Shown in pieces: positions 48,848 through 61,254 of a stretch of DNA of 64,000 bases. Position 1 is the stretch's first letter; each line of letters begins with the position of its first letter. This DNA is from Gonapodya prolifera JEL478 (lineage: Eukaryota; Monoblepharomycota; Monoblepharidomycetes; Monoblepharidales; Gonapodyaceae), in the NCBI GenBank assembly GCA_001574975.1, contig KQ965775.1:264333-328332 (forward strand), in the 5' to 3' direction. A program made the translations under genes and the position numbers. Under the pieces are notes generated by a model. The model searched no databases. It saw nothing but the letters and a program-made list of their open reading frames with translations, and was not told the origin of the DNA.

Positions 48848-51205
48848 CTACAGCGACAATTCAGCGGGTAACGCCGAGGTATCTCGCCGCCTCGCGGTAT
48901 TTTGGCGCACTAGGGTACGCTGGTTCCGCCCCTCATCGTCCGCTCCCGTATTCTCGTCAGCGTCAGCCTCTTCTTTCAGCCGGTCAGTCACGGCACGCAA
49001 GTTAGGAAGCGTGTTGCGTAGGTCGGCGACAAATATGCCAAGGTGGTTCGCGATCTGTAGGTATGGAGTCGTATTGGGGTTGTGGTGTTGGTTCAAAGGA
49101 GCTGCGGGGACGTGCTCACCTGCTCGACATTCTTGTTGAGCAGTAACACGCCGTAATCAAACCTGAACGCGTCCACGCCTTGGCCATACAGTGGGAACCT
49201 TCAGACGTCACCTCAGCAAATACCTTAAAATGGTAACAGGAACAGAGGGGCACTCACTCGTCACCTGGGGAGGTCCAGCGACCGCTCACGTCTCGCACGG
49301 TCGCCCTACTTCCCATCGGCTTCAGTGGATATCGAAGGGGGACGTCAAGAGCGCGACCCAAAAGAACGGTGAGGTGCGTAGCGTGGCCGAGAGCAATTGA
49401 AATGGTATCGAGAGGACAACCTGCGAGACGACAGTGTGCAGTCTTAAGGAAGGGGCTGATAACAATACGACTAGTTGGACGACCAGTTACCTTCATATGA
49501 GGAGTTGGGGAGCCGTAAGCCGGCAATCTCATAAACCAAGGGATCTCCCGGAAATGGTTGAATTGGGTACACGTCTGCAGCAGCGAGGGCTAAAGAACGC
49601 CTTCGGCGCAGTTCACGATGAAGGAGAGGTTGTAGAGAAGGTCTTTGGCAACAAGATAACCCTATCAATTTACGAAACCAAAGTGAAAATGAAATGCTCA
49701 GATAACTCTCACCGGAGTTTCTCGTCCAACTCCGAGTGTCCACGGGCAAGTAGCTCACGGGAAGCCTCGAGGTCGTTACGTCGTCGGTCAATGATGGCTG
49801 TTCGGTGCTGGATCTTCTCATTGAGCGCTCGAACTTGCGCCATTGCTAAAAGTGGAGATGTCATGTTGACCCACATCATTATTACGATGTAACAACACTA
49901 ATAAAGGTTCCAACTCACCTTCTTCTCCTTCGGCAACAACTTTCCACAACTCGTTTTCTGCGCTCACGGCAGCTCGCCTTATCGCATTTCGTTCCATCTC
50001 CTTGTTCGTGATTTGCGCTCGCCGTTCATCTTGTGCAATGATAGCCTCACTGCATCTGCTCCGTACTTCCTCAGCGGCAATCCAGGATTCGTACGCGGCG
50101 GAGTGTACTGACACAACTACCAGCAGTGATTCCATGGTATAAGCGCGCTTAGGTCGCTCGTCGGAAGAGTTGCGGGGTGACAAGATTGCGGGAAAAGGAA
50201 GACGTGAGAGGGTGTGCGAGCACGCAGGACAGGCACAAAAGACGCCCCTGCGGTCGACGGAAAAGAGAGGGGTGGATGGTAGGAAAGTTGCAGAGACTGG
50301 AATCTATTCGACCGAATTCGAGAAGTGGGTACGCTTGGAAAAGGACTGAACTTACCTCAGCACCGAGGTAACAGAGCGCACGGAGGTCGACTTCAAGGAC
50401 GCTTATGATCGAAAATGTGTCATCTTGTTTGCGTTTTTCTCCATACATGGTTGGTCTGGCGAAAATATGAAGAGAGAATTGGTGACACGATAGATGCCCT
50501 GGGAGCCCATCCGGAAATGTCCACGACGGGTTCTGTCAGCAATAACATTCAGCCATACGTAGCGTCGTCGAAAGGTCTGACGTTAAGCATCTACGTACGA
50601 GAGTAGTATGAACCGTGGTGCTTGTGAAGGAGGGGTCTGGATTTGCGTTTACAACATGGCTGGCGACTCACAGGGGGGCGGAAAGCGAGCTCACCTTGGC
50701 GCCCACGCTCAACAATGGTCCAATAGACATCAAGCATATCAGTAGCCCTCGCTACTTCCATCGGACCCATCAGAGCTCCTCCCGTCTTCCCATTTGACAC
50801 GAGATCCAACACGCGGTTCGGCCCAATTATTTCACCCAAGCCCGCCGCGCGATCGAGAACATCGGTTGATTTTGAAACGCCGTCTTCTGGCGGCGAAGAG
50901 TACAAAGGAATTGAGGTTGAATTGGAATCCCCATGACTTTGAACAAGTCTGACATTCCTGAGCTCAACCACTAAGATCTGGGAGAGGCTTAGTCTAGCTT
51001 GTGTGTTGAACTTCGCCTGAGTCGAGTGGGAGTGAAGCAGCGCGCTCGCTCTGTGTAGAGAATCGTGTCGCGTGTCCTGTGCGCTATCGGACACCGAAGG
51101 AGGGGATCCTGGTCGTGAGGAGGGAGTTTTCCGCGGGACTCGAATGTGCGCACGAGATGGCGAGGACGGCGATTGCATCCGATTGCATCTGCTGTGTGGT
51201 TCCAC
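48848..51205 (-). CDS. UVRAG: UVRAG/Vps38-type subunit of the class III PI3-kinase complex
   Basis: UVRAG (yeast Vps38) joins Vps34, Vps15 and Beclin 1 in complex II, acting on endosomes and in autophagosome maturation. The N-terminal exon (Met at 51205 or 51178) has a Ser/Pro-rich leader then LSLSQILVVELRNVRLVQS, resembling the start of the C2 region. Coiled-coil exons lie at about 50.18-49.92 kb (RSRCSEAIIAQDERRAQITN) and 49.85-49.70 kb (MAQVRALNEKIQHRTAIIDR). The C-terminal domain reads YEIAGLRLPNSSYE, IALGHATHLTVLLGRALDVP, LRYPLKPMGSRATVRDVSG, FPLYGQGVDAFRFDYGVLLL, NKNVEQ and IANHLGIFVADLRNTLPNL, closely following human UVRAG (PLRYPIIHKGSRSTIKD, LLNKNIAQLR). Stop at 48848. Exons between 50.2 and 50.6 kb are not fully resolved. 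Confidence 0.8.
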
Positions 51206-51669
51206 TTGCGGCTAAAATGGGAATGAACTGAAGGGGTGAAGTTGTGAACACTGCAGGTCCTGGATATATTTCAGACAAAAAAGGGGCACGCAATACTTCT
51301 ACTCGTGGAGATTGCTCTAGCTACGTAGCGTAATTGATATTCCTGTTATGTATGTAAGGCCGACTGAATGGTGAACTCGATGTGACAGTCCTGCAACTCC
51401 CTGTCATGAGCCGTGAGCCCACAGCACTGCATGCATCGGGAAATGTTTAAAAGCATCCAAGATCCAATAGTTGGTCGGGAAATTCATTCAGTTAGAGCGT
51501 GTGGGAAGGAAGAAGACGGAATTCTACGCTCTGCCAGCTTAGTATGTATTTTTTTAAAGAGTTAACGCTGAAGCATTTTGCTCCGTTGCTCAAATGGGTT
51601 GAAGAATGTGGTAAGAAATTGTGGCGCTGCACGACCTATGCGAATCCAAACATCCTCCCAAAGACAACG

Positions 51670-52200
51670 ATGCCAAAAGCAGCGACAGTGAAGCCGCGCC
51701 AGGCGACTCTTTCCTTTGCGAGCAAGAAGGCATCACGTTTACCTAGCCATCAAACAAAGAAGCTCAAGGAAGTGGAAGCGAAGGATATTGTCACTACGGA
51801 AGCGGTTTCCAAGCAACCCGAAATCAAAAGTGAGATCCACACTTGAACCTAAGATGCCATTTCATCTTGCTCAATGCCTTTCTGCACTCGTCAGCTGAAT
51901 CGCTACCTCCTCGAGTAGAATCAATCCCCGATGCAGAAGTTTCCCGACTGATGAAGGACCCCAGCAAGTTGGATTCTTTCCTGAGAGAATTTGACTTGGA
52001 CTCGCGATATGGGCCGCACGTGGGCATGACCCGGATGGAACGATGGGAAAGGGCAGAGGAGGTGAGTATCACTTTGAACCACGTCTTGCTCGAGGAGACG
52101 CATTTTCTCGGGTCCCCCGAACGGCTGGTGTTTCGGAGACACTTTCACATATCTCCATTTGCGGGAAAGAGTTTTTGATGAATTACGGGAAGTCTACAGC
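51670..52200 (+). CDS. POLD4: DNA polymerase delta small subunit 4-like
   Basis: POLD4 (fission yeast Cdm1) is the smallest, stabilising subunit of replicative polymerase delta. Exon 1 from ATG 51670 reads MPKAATVKPRQATLSFASKK; QATLSF resembles a PCNA-binding box, though the spacing is one residue short of the consensus. It ends before GTGAG at about 51830. Exon 2 carries the family core KDPSKLDSFLREFDLDSRYG, PHVGMTRMERWERAEE (human LLRQFDLAWQYGPCTGITRLQRW) and ends at GTGAG 52062. The C-terminal exon or exons are unresolved; candidates are LGSPERL near 52110 and VFDELREVYSKCLR near 52170. Divergent from UVRAG. Confidence 0.7.
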
Positions 52201-52823
52201 AAGTGCTTACGATTTCGCCTTCATTGGTTTTCAGCTTGGTCTCGCTCCCCCGGACCTAGTTCGACGAGTACTCTCCACTGGTAAAGCTCAGAACGAACGA
52301 GAAATTCGAGAAGGCATGTGGAACTCGCTCCTCGTTGGGAGCGTGTAACACGAGAATCCCGCACATTCGCCGGGGCTACTTCTTTCAATTGAACACTGCA
52401 CGAGCATCGACGCTGCCTTTTGGTGTCCTGTAAAATATTTTTCCTCGTGGTCACAACAGGATGTTCACCCGCTATGTTGTGGAATTGAGTAATCTTTACC
52501 ATTTCATTTGTTTGTATTCTCTGCACCGGACTAGCACCGGAAACATTTGAAGTCTGTGTGAATGAATGATTGCATAAGCCTTAAAAATCGTGTTTCGAAA
52601 CAAGGAAGGGATGTCGCCCGAATGCCCGAACGGCGGCGTGGGACCCGAGGTGTGCCTTTGGTCGAAGAAAGTTCAGGGGCACGAACCTAACGGAGAGCAG
52701 AAAAAGTATTTGAGAAACCGTCCACACGTCACGGAGGGGTTATATTTCGAACTGTGGTCCCCCTGCTGTGATTCCGGGTGATTCGGGTTTGATTTGAATC
52801 CTGAATCGACCGTCAAGACCGCC

Positions 52824-55800
52824 ATGGCTTTTCCGCGATCGTATCTGTTCCTTCTGGATCCCATTGACGTCGAAGACACACGGGAAATCGTGGGCTTCAT
52901 CGATTTTTCCTCTTCCTGGGGGGAGTCGACGATTGACTTGTTTGCAGGAACTCCTCTCCGACTACTTGGACTTGCTCGAAAAGCTGGAGCTTCCTTCCCG
53001 TCTGCAAGCATCAACGCGCGAGGATACAGGACCTCTCTCTGTCCCTCTTGACAATATTCTCATTCGTCAAATGCAGGATGCTGTGAGTGAACAGGAAGCG
53101 AGCATTCGTAAACCTGTCTTTACCAGCTCGAATGAACTTTAAAAGGCCTCCGCCCGACCAGTCGGGTCCCTGAGGGGTTTGATATACGGTATTCTTGCCG
53201 ACACACCAAATGCAATTCTTGTGCGTGTTGAAAGTCGCACGCGACGGTTCCACCGTACAAGAAAACCAAATTAAAACAAATGAAATGTTTTCACTTAAAT
53301 AGCTCCTGCGACTTCTTCCTCACGTCGCATTGGTGCAGCACATTGATGCTGTTTTGGAACCAGTGCGTTACCTTCTGGAACACCAAAGGTGGAGAGTGTT
53401 GAAGTGGGGCGTCAAAAAACAGGCATGTGTCGACCTGGAGAGTTACCTGGATGTATTTTAATGTCAACGTGAACTTTCTTCAGTTATTAGTGCTTCTTGA
53501 TTTCCTGCCAGCAACCTTTTCCCTTTCCACTCGTGTGCTTGAGCAGCTCCATGTTCTAGCACTACGGCAGATACAGGGGGGTGACATAGATGCCGAATTT
53601 CCACTTCATTTGTTTTATCACCCAGACATGCCGCGTCCTCATCCACATCATAAATCCATCCAATATGCTAAGTTGTTGTTTGAGGAATCTCAAGTGAAAG
53701 AACGGGAGGACATTTCCAGATATGAGGAAAACACACCTCAAAATGGATTCATGACTATAATTGCACATGATATGAGAGATGTGCCTCTTCTTTGGGTACC
53801 AAACGTTAATGTGCGGTGGACAGCAGGGCTGATAGAAGTAATTGGTCGAACAAAGTCAGTTGTCATTTTAATTTGGAGATCTGTTTGTTTCTCACAATTG
53901 CAACAGGCTTTGGATGCAACCTGACTCCCTGCCATTATATGCTGCAACAATTTTCTATGTTCTTTGTCGCCTAGTTCTTGAACATCGGCTGCCATCCAGT
54001 ATGGAGGATACAAGTACAGTTGGAGATGATGATCATGAGATTATAACGCGGCAGAAAGTGCTGGCTCAGTTGAAGCAGGAGAAGCAGAATCTTATGGAGG
54101 ATGAGATTGCTGTTTGTGAACAGCTCATATCTGAACGGGTATGACTTACTGCTCCTCCATCATGTGGTATGCAAATTAAAAAAAAGTAATTTTTGCTTTG
54201 TCTGACGCAGGTTTCATTTATTACGTGAGATCCTATCCTCAACAAGTAATGGGACATTGTTGACCAACTGTTAATTGCAGCTTCCTTGGGAGAGACCTTT
54301 TACGAGTTCTATCAGATCTGGCCACTATATTGCCATTTTCTGAGCTATTGTCAAGACTCATCTGCAGCCCTGGATCTATATCTGTTGCTGACTCTCCATT
54401 TAGAGACTTGTTAACTAGTATCGATTCAATGGGTCAGCCCACAGGACAGCTAGTTGATGCAGCAGCATTATTAAAGATACCGTGCCCACCAGAGATATTA
54501 ACTGCAAGATTAACACCAGACACAAGGATTAAGCTTGCCTGGGTACTTAATAATGTGGGATAAAATTTTATGGGAAGTGACAGGCTGAAGTGAATCTAAC
54601 CAGATGTTTTAATCAGCCAATCATTGATGATGCTGCTTCAAAGGCCTTTTTAAATTGGATTCGTGGTCTGATTTGCCCTTCTACTTTCTGTGAAAGTGTG
54701 TATCTCCCTGATGTCATAAGATACCTCATTCGTTGCATCCACCCTGCAAATGAGCACTTGTTGCCTACTTTCCTTCAGGTAAGTAATTATTAGAGTGCAG
54801 AAACGACATGTGATGTTTGAAAGAGATCACTGCTTGAATGTCATTGCTAATATGTTCTTGTGCCAACAGAGATATGATTTCATTGCAGATTGGCTTTTGT
54901 TGGGTGTGAAAACTTCCATTGGAGCAACTCTTTGCAAGGCAGCAGTTTATTGGGACTGGTTAGGATTTTTGCCTCCAGCTCCCAATAGACCCTTTGCAGA
55001 TAGCATAATGAACGTTGAGCCTGGAATTCTGTTGATTGCAAATCTTTCATCAAAGCATCCATTTTTGGCTTTGGAGCTTTTGGAGTACATCACATTGTTC
55101 CCAAGAGTGTGGTATCCCCCACTGCAATCCACAGTTGAGGAAAACTTGAGACTTGCCATCAAGGAAATCATGGCTTTAAAAGTCATTACAAACCCAGAGC
55201 AGATTATGGTTCTTGTCTTGCGTAAAGGAAGTACTGAGCTGCACGATCACCTTGAGCTTTTATGGGGAGAAGTCCTTACAATTCAAACAACAGAAAGTAC
55301 TACTGAACTCTTTCTTGATCAAAAGGACAATAGAGAATTTCTGGAAATGCAAAGTGAATCATTGTCTCAATCACAACAAGCTCTTCCCAATGGTTCAGAG
55401 ATTACAGAAGGTCCTCCTTTGGATCCATGGTCAATCCAAGATGAGGATCTTTATAACACAAAATCTATTGGAGAACCAGACACTCAAAATGGCAACATAA
55501 GAGATGAAGACATAGAAGCCTTCACAGATTCAAGTGGAGATGATGCACTTTCTGAACCAAGTTATGAACTTGAGAGTATACAAGCCAGCAGAGACTTGGG
55601 CTCTGAATGGCAGAATGCCTACTTTGAAGGGGATCATAGTACTTGCAAAAAAATTGTTCAAGCTCTTCTCAAGCAGTTTCTACTGAATGTAGGACAACTG
55701 TTTTCTTTCCTTCAAGAGATGACTTGACCCATATTATGAATCCATAGAGTTGGCAGGCTACTGCAATCTCTGATGTCATCACAGAGACATTAAGAACAGG

Positions 55801-57358
55801 GGGTCCAATATTACCTTTCCCTGATGATTTTTTGCGTTCCAATCCTGTGTCACATGTACCCATTTGGTTATATGATGTTCTTGATACAGTTATTGAACAA
55901 CTGGGTCACCTTTATGGGGAAAGCTCTAAAGTCAGAGATGCATGGATGTTGGTTGTGGGGAATTTAGATGAAAACATCAAACAAAAACTGACAGCCAGTT
56001 TTCTTGTCATGTGTGGGAGGTAAATGGCAAAGTTCTTCAATAATCATCTGAAAAACTGTCATAATTCTTACTTATAGAAAAGCCTTTGAAGGTGCAGCAC
56101 AAAATGGATTTGCAATCTATTTGGGAATGCATTACAATGAAAATATCCACATAACACAGGATTTAGAGGTATTTTCACATTGTTTCACTCCATGCACAAT
56201 TGCCTTTAAATTAAAATAATCTTTAAGTTCTTGCACTCCTATCATGTCTCTCTTTTTTATGACATTTTACCATTTGCTCTGAGCTCAGTCCCAAACCTAG
56301 GACTTAAGAATGTGAAGCTACTGAAACTGATTGTTTCCATGGCTGAACCTTACCAAGTAAGACATCACCAAGTTTTCACTCAGCCAAGCACTGAATTTTT
56401 TTTTGAGTAGATATACTGCCTTACAACAGGGCTTATAATGGGAACCTTTGAATTATTCAGTGAATGGGCATCTTTGATGATTGCTCAAATATTTCAATGG
56501 GATGCCTTTGAACAGATGCTGTGCTGGGAGCTGCTTATTGCAGAGATAGGTGGTAGGACCAACAAAATCGAGACTTTTACCATATCACTGCTGCTGCTGG
56601 AAATTAGCTGGAAGGGTAAAGAAGAAAAAAAATTCTGATGATGTTTTTCACTCTAACTTAGATTCTTTTAAATAGACAATCCAGAAGCACAGCTTGGGTT
56701 TTTAAAACTGATCCAAACAACACTTCCAACAGATGAGCTCATTGAGGCAATTCTTAGTACAAACTTTCAAGCTATGCCAAATGAGACTTTTTACCAAAAC
56801 TTCTATACTCAGACATTTCCCCAAAATTTTGGCACTGCCATTCTGCATGCAATTTCAAAAAGAGACATGGACACAACTATTGGTTGCATCAAAAAAGTAT
56901 ATGCAAAGCTTCAATCCTCTGTTGATTTGTCATTGGCAGAAGATCTTGATAAAAAGAACTTCAAAACCTTTGTGATGGATGGAACTGATGAGGAGTATGG
57001 CAATCCTCACTGGACAATAGCCACAACAAATCTAAGGAACTGGTTGGAAACATTAAGCAAGGAGTTTCAAGAGAGTTGGCGCAAGAGTTTTGATGTATCA
57101 AATTCCCAGCCCTCCATCAAAAGTCAAATGGACATTCTTGACATTTCCTCTGATGAGGAAGAGCAGGACAACAGAGTACCAGCAGTAAGGTTCAAAACCA
57201 GTGGTGCTCAATCTCACCATGCTGAGAAAAATAGAGAACAAAGCTTGAGGCAGCTTTCAAGAAGTGAAAATGGCCAAAACCAACATGCAAAAGTGGAACC
57301 AAGGAGATCAGTGACTCCAACTCTTCCTCCTCTGTGGACAAGTAGTACATTATACTGA
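52824..57358 (+). CDS. INTS3: Integrator complex subunit 3-like
   Basis: INTS3 is a helical-repeat subunit of Integrator, which cleaves nascent snRNA and other RNAs on RNA polymerase II, and of the SOSS DNA-repair complex. The 5' end is uncertain: ATG 52824 is one candidate, and exon-like pieces at about 52948 (ELLSDYLDLLEKLELP) and 53302 (HIDAVLEPVRYLLEHQRWRV) precede VLALRQIQGGD. From 53.9 kb the match is clear: PDSLPLYAATIFYVLCRLVL, GRDLLRVLSDLATILPFSEL, ILTARLTPDTRIKLAWVLNN, LPDVIRYLIRCIHPANEHLL, FADSIMNVEPGILLIANLSS and WDAFEQMLCWELLIAEI. Human INTS3 has RLTPDMETKLLFM, LIRYICGVVHPSNEVL, DSIMNIEPAILVM and WETFEQYCAWQLFLA. The tail is acidic/basic and disordered and ends at TGA 57358. The 5' exons are CpG-rich, the rest CpG-poor. 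Confidence 0.8.
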
Positions 57359-60300
57359 CATGTATCTTGTTCAAAGTGACACTCTCAAAGTAAATTTTGA
57401 AGGTTTAGAATCAGAAACTATGATCTTATCTGAGTTCTGTTCTGAATCAATCACTAAGACAATCCGAAATTATCAAAAAACATGATAATTCTTTCTTTAA
57501 TTTATGTCTCCCTTGTGATTGTCTGTGTTGTTCAATGCATAAGAAAATGATGCACTTGATTACTTTGCAATTTCCAGTCCTGAAGGGTACATTTCAACTT
57601 TAAAACAATGTAAGGACTTTTAAACTTTGATTAGTAAAAATGTCACACCGAGAATTCATGTTCTCATCAAATTGGTGCAGTGTGAACCGACAACATGTCT
57701 CTTGCCAACCACCACTCTGGTGAACAATAATGTCTTGCTCTGAAAAGTACTTTACTTTGCTTTGTCTAAAACTTGCCAAATATTTTAATGCAATATTTTA
57801 TCTTAACCCATTCGTGATCAAGGGTATGACCACATACCCCACTGCTGGCAAACTTGGAAAAAACCTGGAGCTGTGAACACTGCATGAAACAAAGTAAAGT
57901 GATACAACAAAATACATTGATATTTTGGGTAGGTGACCCTGGAAGGTGTGGCGCCAGTGGGATCAGCAGTGTGTTGAAGACACAGTTATCTTCATAGCAT
58001 AAACAAAATAGCTTTGACACACCAATACAACCTTTCTATATCAGAGAACACTTCCTGCTGAAACATTGGCATCAGCAGGAGTGTGGGTGCTGTGATCCTC
58101 CTCAAATTCCACACAGAATGTCTCCTTTGGGAATCCTCTCTTCAAACTCATAGTTGAGCTGCTGAAAGTGATGGCAGCACTGACAAGAGCCCACAGCTAT
58201 TTTGCCAGTTCCAAATCAATCAGTTAAAGATGTGATTAGTGTCACTGAACCAATAGGACTTCACTCACCTGCACTTGCTGATGTTCTTGTTCCATACAAT
58301 GTACACCTTCAAAGTGTCTGCAGGATCAATTTGTTCCAGTGGTACTGTGTCAATGACTCAATGGGCAAACGTCCAGCAATGTTTATCCAAGCCTCCAATT
58401 GCCTTTTTTTTTCCTTGCCACTGTCTCTCCTGCCCCAAGCAAGCTTAAACCAGTTTTTACTAACCTCAGGGAAGCAAAACAGTGGTTGACATCACTGACT
58501 TTCACTTCAGGTGTGCCAAGAGCTCACTTGGTCTGGTCTTCATCCACACTTACAGCGGTATAAGAAGTACACCCAATTTTATTGCACACAAAGATCACAT
58601 CAAATTGTCAAAAGAAAGAGGAGCATAAGATCTACAATTGAGGCTTTTGCAATCTAGGGCAACCTTTTCAACCAGTTTTGCCCCAAAAATCACAAAATTG
58701 CACCCGAAAATCAAAATATTAGTACTCTTTGGACCTTGTTACAAAAATAGGGGGTTTGTGGTTGCATGTTGTCTGGGGAGAGCTCATTTCAGGTATTTGC
58801 ACAATACCCTAATTATGGTTGTGATTTAGTGATACAGTGGTTTAGGACTGCAGCAATCATGGCAGAGGAACTTTTGATTGCAAAAATGGACATGTATTTG
58901 ACTGCCTCTGATTGACTCTATGCAAAGCAATGTTTGTAATTGGAAAATTTTTTCTTGGAATAATTTTTGCATCAAAAAATACTCAAAAATACGTAAATTG
59001 TAAAAAAAAAAAAAAAAAAAAGGCAAGAAAAAATGTGCAAAATATGGGATCACAAAATGACAGAAAAAATGTAACATCATGTGTGCCATACAAACTGAAA
59101 AGGCTTCATTGGTGAAATTTTAGTGTACTTACAAACTGTTACCTCCCTCACTTTCCTCAGAACTTCACTCAAATTCAGCAAGCACATTGTTTACAGCTTT
59201 TTCAAAAAATGTTGTGTGAGGCTGCAGCAAAAGGTTTTTAACCCAAAAATGTAAAATGCTGCCTAGTGCCATTCCAGTTGCCGTTTACCCTGGGTTGCCT
59301 GCAATGAGTCAGTGGAAGGTTGGAGACGCCAGATTTGGGGCATTCCAGGTCACAAAGCTGCAGGAAAATTTTTTGGTTTGAGTTATCAAAGAAACTCCTG
59401 CCAACTGGTGTTGGACAACCTTTTCTTGAACTGCTGTAACTTGGATTGTGCAAAGCTAATAACATGGCTTTTCAGCCACTGAATAATCCAAAAAAACAAA
59501 AAATACTTTCAGCCAATGAATTTGAAGTGCTGCACACACCCGTTTGTCACAGTGTACATTTCTTAAACTTTACTCCTTTTGTGAGGTCATGCAGTTAGAA
59601 TTTTACAAGTGTTTGGGGGTACAATCCCAAGACTATAACCATTGGATTGTGCAGAGCTCACCAGAGATGATCTCAGTTTCAAGTACAGCTGTATCTCAAT
59701 TGACATGCACCAGTTTAATGTTCTTGTTTTCACATGGTCTATGCCCCTTACCAATCATTGTCAGTGGTTTGGGTACTCCCTATTGTTCAGAATTAATGCA
59801 GATGTTCAGTGCTCCCCATTGCAGTCAGACAGGAAGACAACTTGAGATATTCCCATCTAACTTGTACATGTCACCATAGCCTCAGGTGACATCCATTGAC
59901 ATGGTATATATAGTGTGAGGTGTTAAGTGCTGTGCCACTACTGTGGTCATGTATTTAGATGAGTGCACCTGCAGGGCGTGCCCCAAGTTTGGCGTCACGT
60001 TCCTGCAGGTGAGTTCTGTGTGCGCTACATCATATTATGTATGTTTGATCATATATATGCACGTTCCTGCAGTTTACAGGCTCGTGCAGCTCACCTAGGT
60101 TGTGTAGCAGTACATCCATATTCTCTCCACAATCAAAGGTATGCAATGCTTCCTGCAGGGTTGTATCCTTCAGCCCAAAAGTAAACACCTAAATAAATGA
60201 AACATCAAAAGAGAGAAGATCTCTAATATTACCCTCAATTCTCTAAAAACATGTAAGCAATGAAAAGCAAGAAAACATTAAACTTATCAAATTATTTCAC

Positions 60301-60924
60301 AGGACTTTTCTTAAATTAATTTATGCTTGGCCAGAACACATTGGGGCATCCTCTTGATAAAATTTGCATTGACCCTTCTTACTCATTCCTTGTGGCTCAT
60401 TTTTATTGTGCCCCCACTTGATGCCATATCAGGTTGAGGTGATGGATAACTGTAAAAGTGTGATGGCTGCAGCTCAAGGGATTCTGTAATTGTCTGTTCA
60501 AGATTTGGTTGAAGTTGTATGCCAACAAACTAGTTGATAGGAATCACTGCAGGCACCAGTGGTGAGAAAGATATCTGTATAACAACCAACAAAGGGGATA
60601 GGAAACCACTGCCAGCACTATCAGTGGGAAGGATATCTGTACAACCACTAAGCACTTTGGATAGCAGGAAAATATGTTGAGTGCGTGAGTCAATAACAAT
60701 CAGACTATCCATGTTCATCCAACCATCTGCTTTCTTGGGTGTTGCAGCATGTGATTTGGATAACTCTCCACATCATTCAAACTAGTGAAAGATACAGGCA
60801 TCAGCACAACTGAGGCTCAGGAGGGGTTATATGTGACCAATGACCTTCCACCAGTGCTCAAGAAGGAGAGGTGCCAAATGGCACAAAATGCAGATTCCAT
60901 ACATTCATGTAGTGTGGCTTCAAC
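57359..60924. other. AT-rich, CpG-poor non-coding region
   Basis: No gene supported. Features seen are a candidate third piggyBac-like end at 57803 (TTAA, CCCATTCGTGATCAAG, then the palindrome GGGTATGACCACATACCC) and an A homopolymer of about 20 bases near 59001-59021. Remaining open frames are short and featureless. Confidence 0.5.
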
Positions 60925-61149
60925 TGTTAAAAATCATGCATTTGGCCTGTTGAGATGAGTCATTGGTGACTCATAATGGATGACTCATAGATGAGTCACA
61001 TGGGGGGACTCATGGGATGACTCATAGTGTGACTCTTAGATGTTAGTCATAACTCAGTACATGCATTTAAATAGGCCAGTTTGTAGCATTCAGTATAAAA
61101 CATCAATCCTCCATTTGGGCATAAAATGAACCCAAACCAGCCAATCCTT
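60925..61149 (+). mobile_element. 5' LTR-like region of a Copia-type retrotransposon
   Basis: The stretch precedes a primer-binding site and a gag-like frame. Possible LTR starts are TGTTAAAAATC at 60925 or TGTTGAGATGAG at 60949. It holds five TGA(C/G)TCA cores (60956, 60967, 60981, 60992, 61018) and a TATAAAA box at 61094-61100, about 55 bases before the LTR end. The matching 3' LTR was not found in this window, so the left boundary is inferred. Confidence 0.45.
60951..61042. promoter_or_regulatory. Cluster of AP-1/Gcn4-type sites
   Basis: Five exact TGAGTCA or TGACTCA heptamers lie within 70 bases, plus near-matches (GGGACTCAT, GTGACTCTT). These are binding sites for AP-1/Gcn4-family bZIP factors. 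They sit upstream of a TATA box in the LTR-like region. Confidence 0.55.
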
Positions 61150-61168
61150 AATAGGTTATGAGCCCGTC
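61150..61168 (+). other. Primer-binding site complementary to a tRNA-Met anticodon arm
   Basis: AATAGGTTATGAGCCCGTC occurs here and twice more (63659-63677, 63933-63951), each time just after an LTR-like end and with the same 3' boundary. Its complement, GACGGGCTCATAACC, has the form of an anticodon stem ACGGG, loop CTCATAA with anticodon CAT, and the start of the 3' stem strand. Drosophila copia is known to prime from this internal region of initiator tRNA-Met. Confidence 0.5.
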
Positions 61169-61254
61169 CTGCTGAAGGAATCTGGACTTGGATCTGGTTT
61201 TATTGGACATTGGCACATTTGCAATAAGTTGAAAGTGGAACAGGAATAGACATT

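Noticed and set aside
58990-59025. A homopolymer as the tail of a LINE or SINE
   Set aside because: No reverse transcriptase remnant, pol III boxes or target duplication were found next to it. A-runs are expected in such AT-rich DNA.
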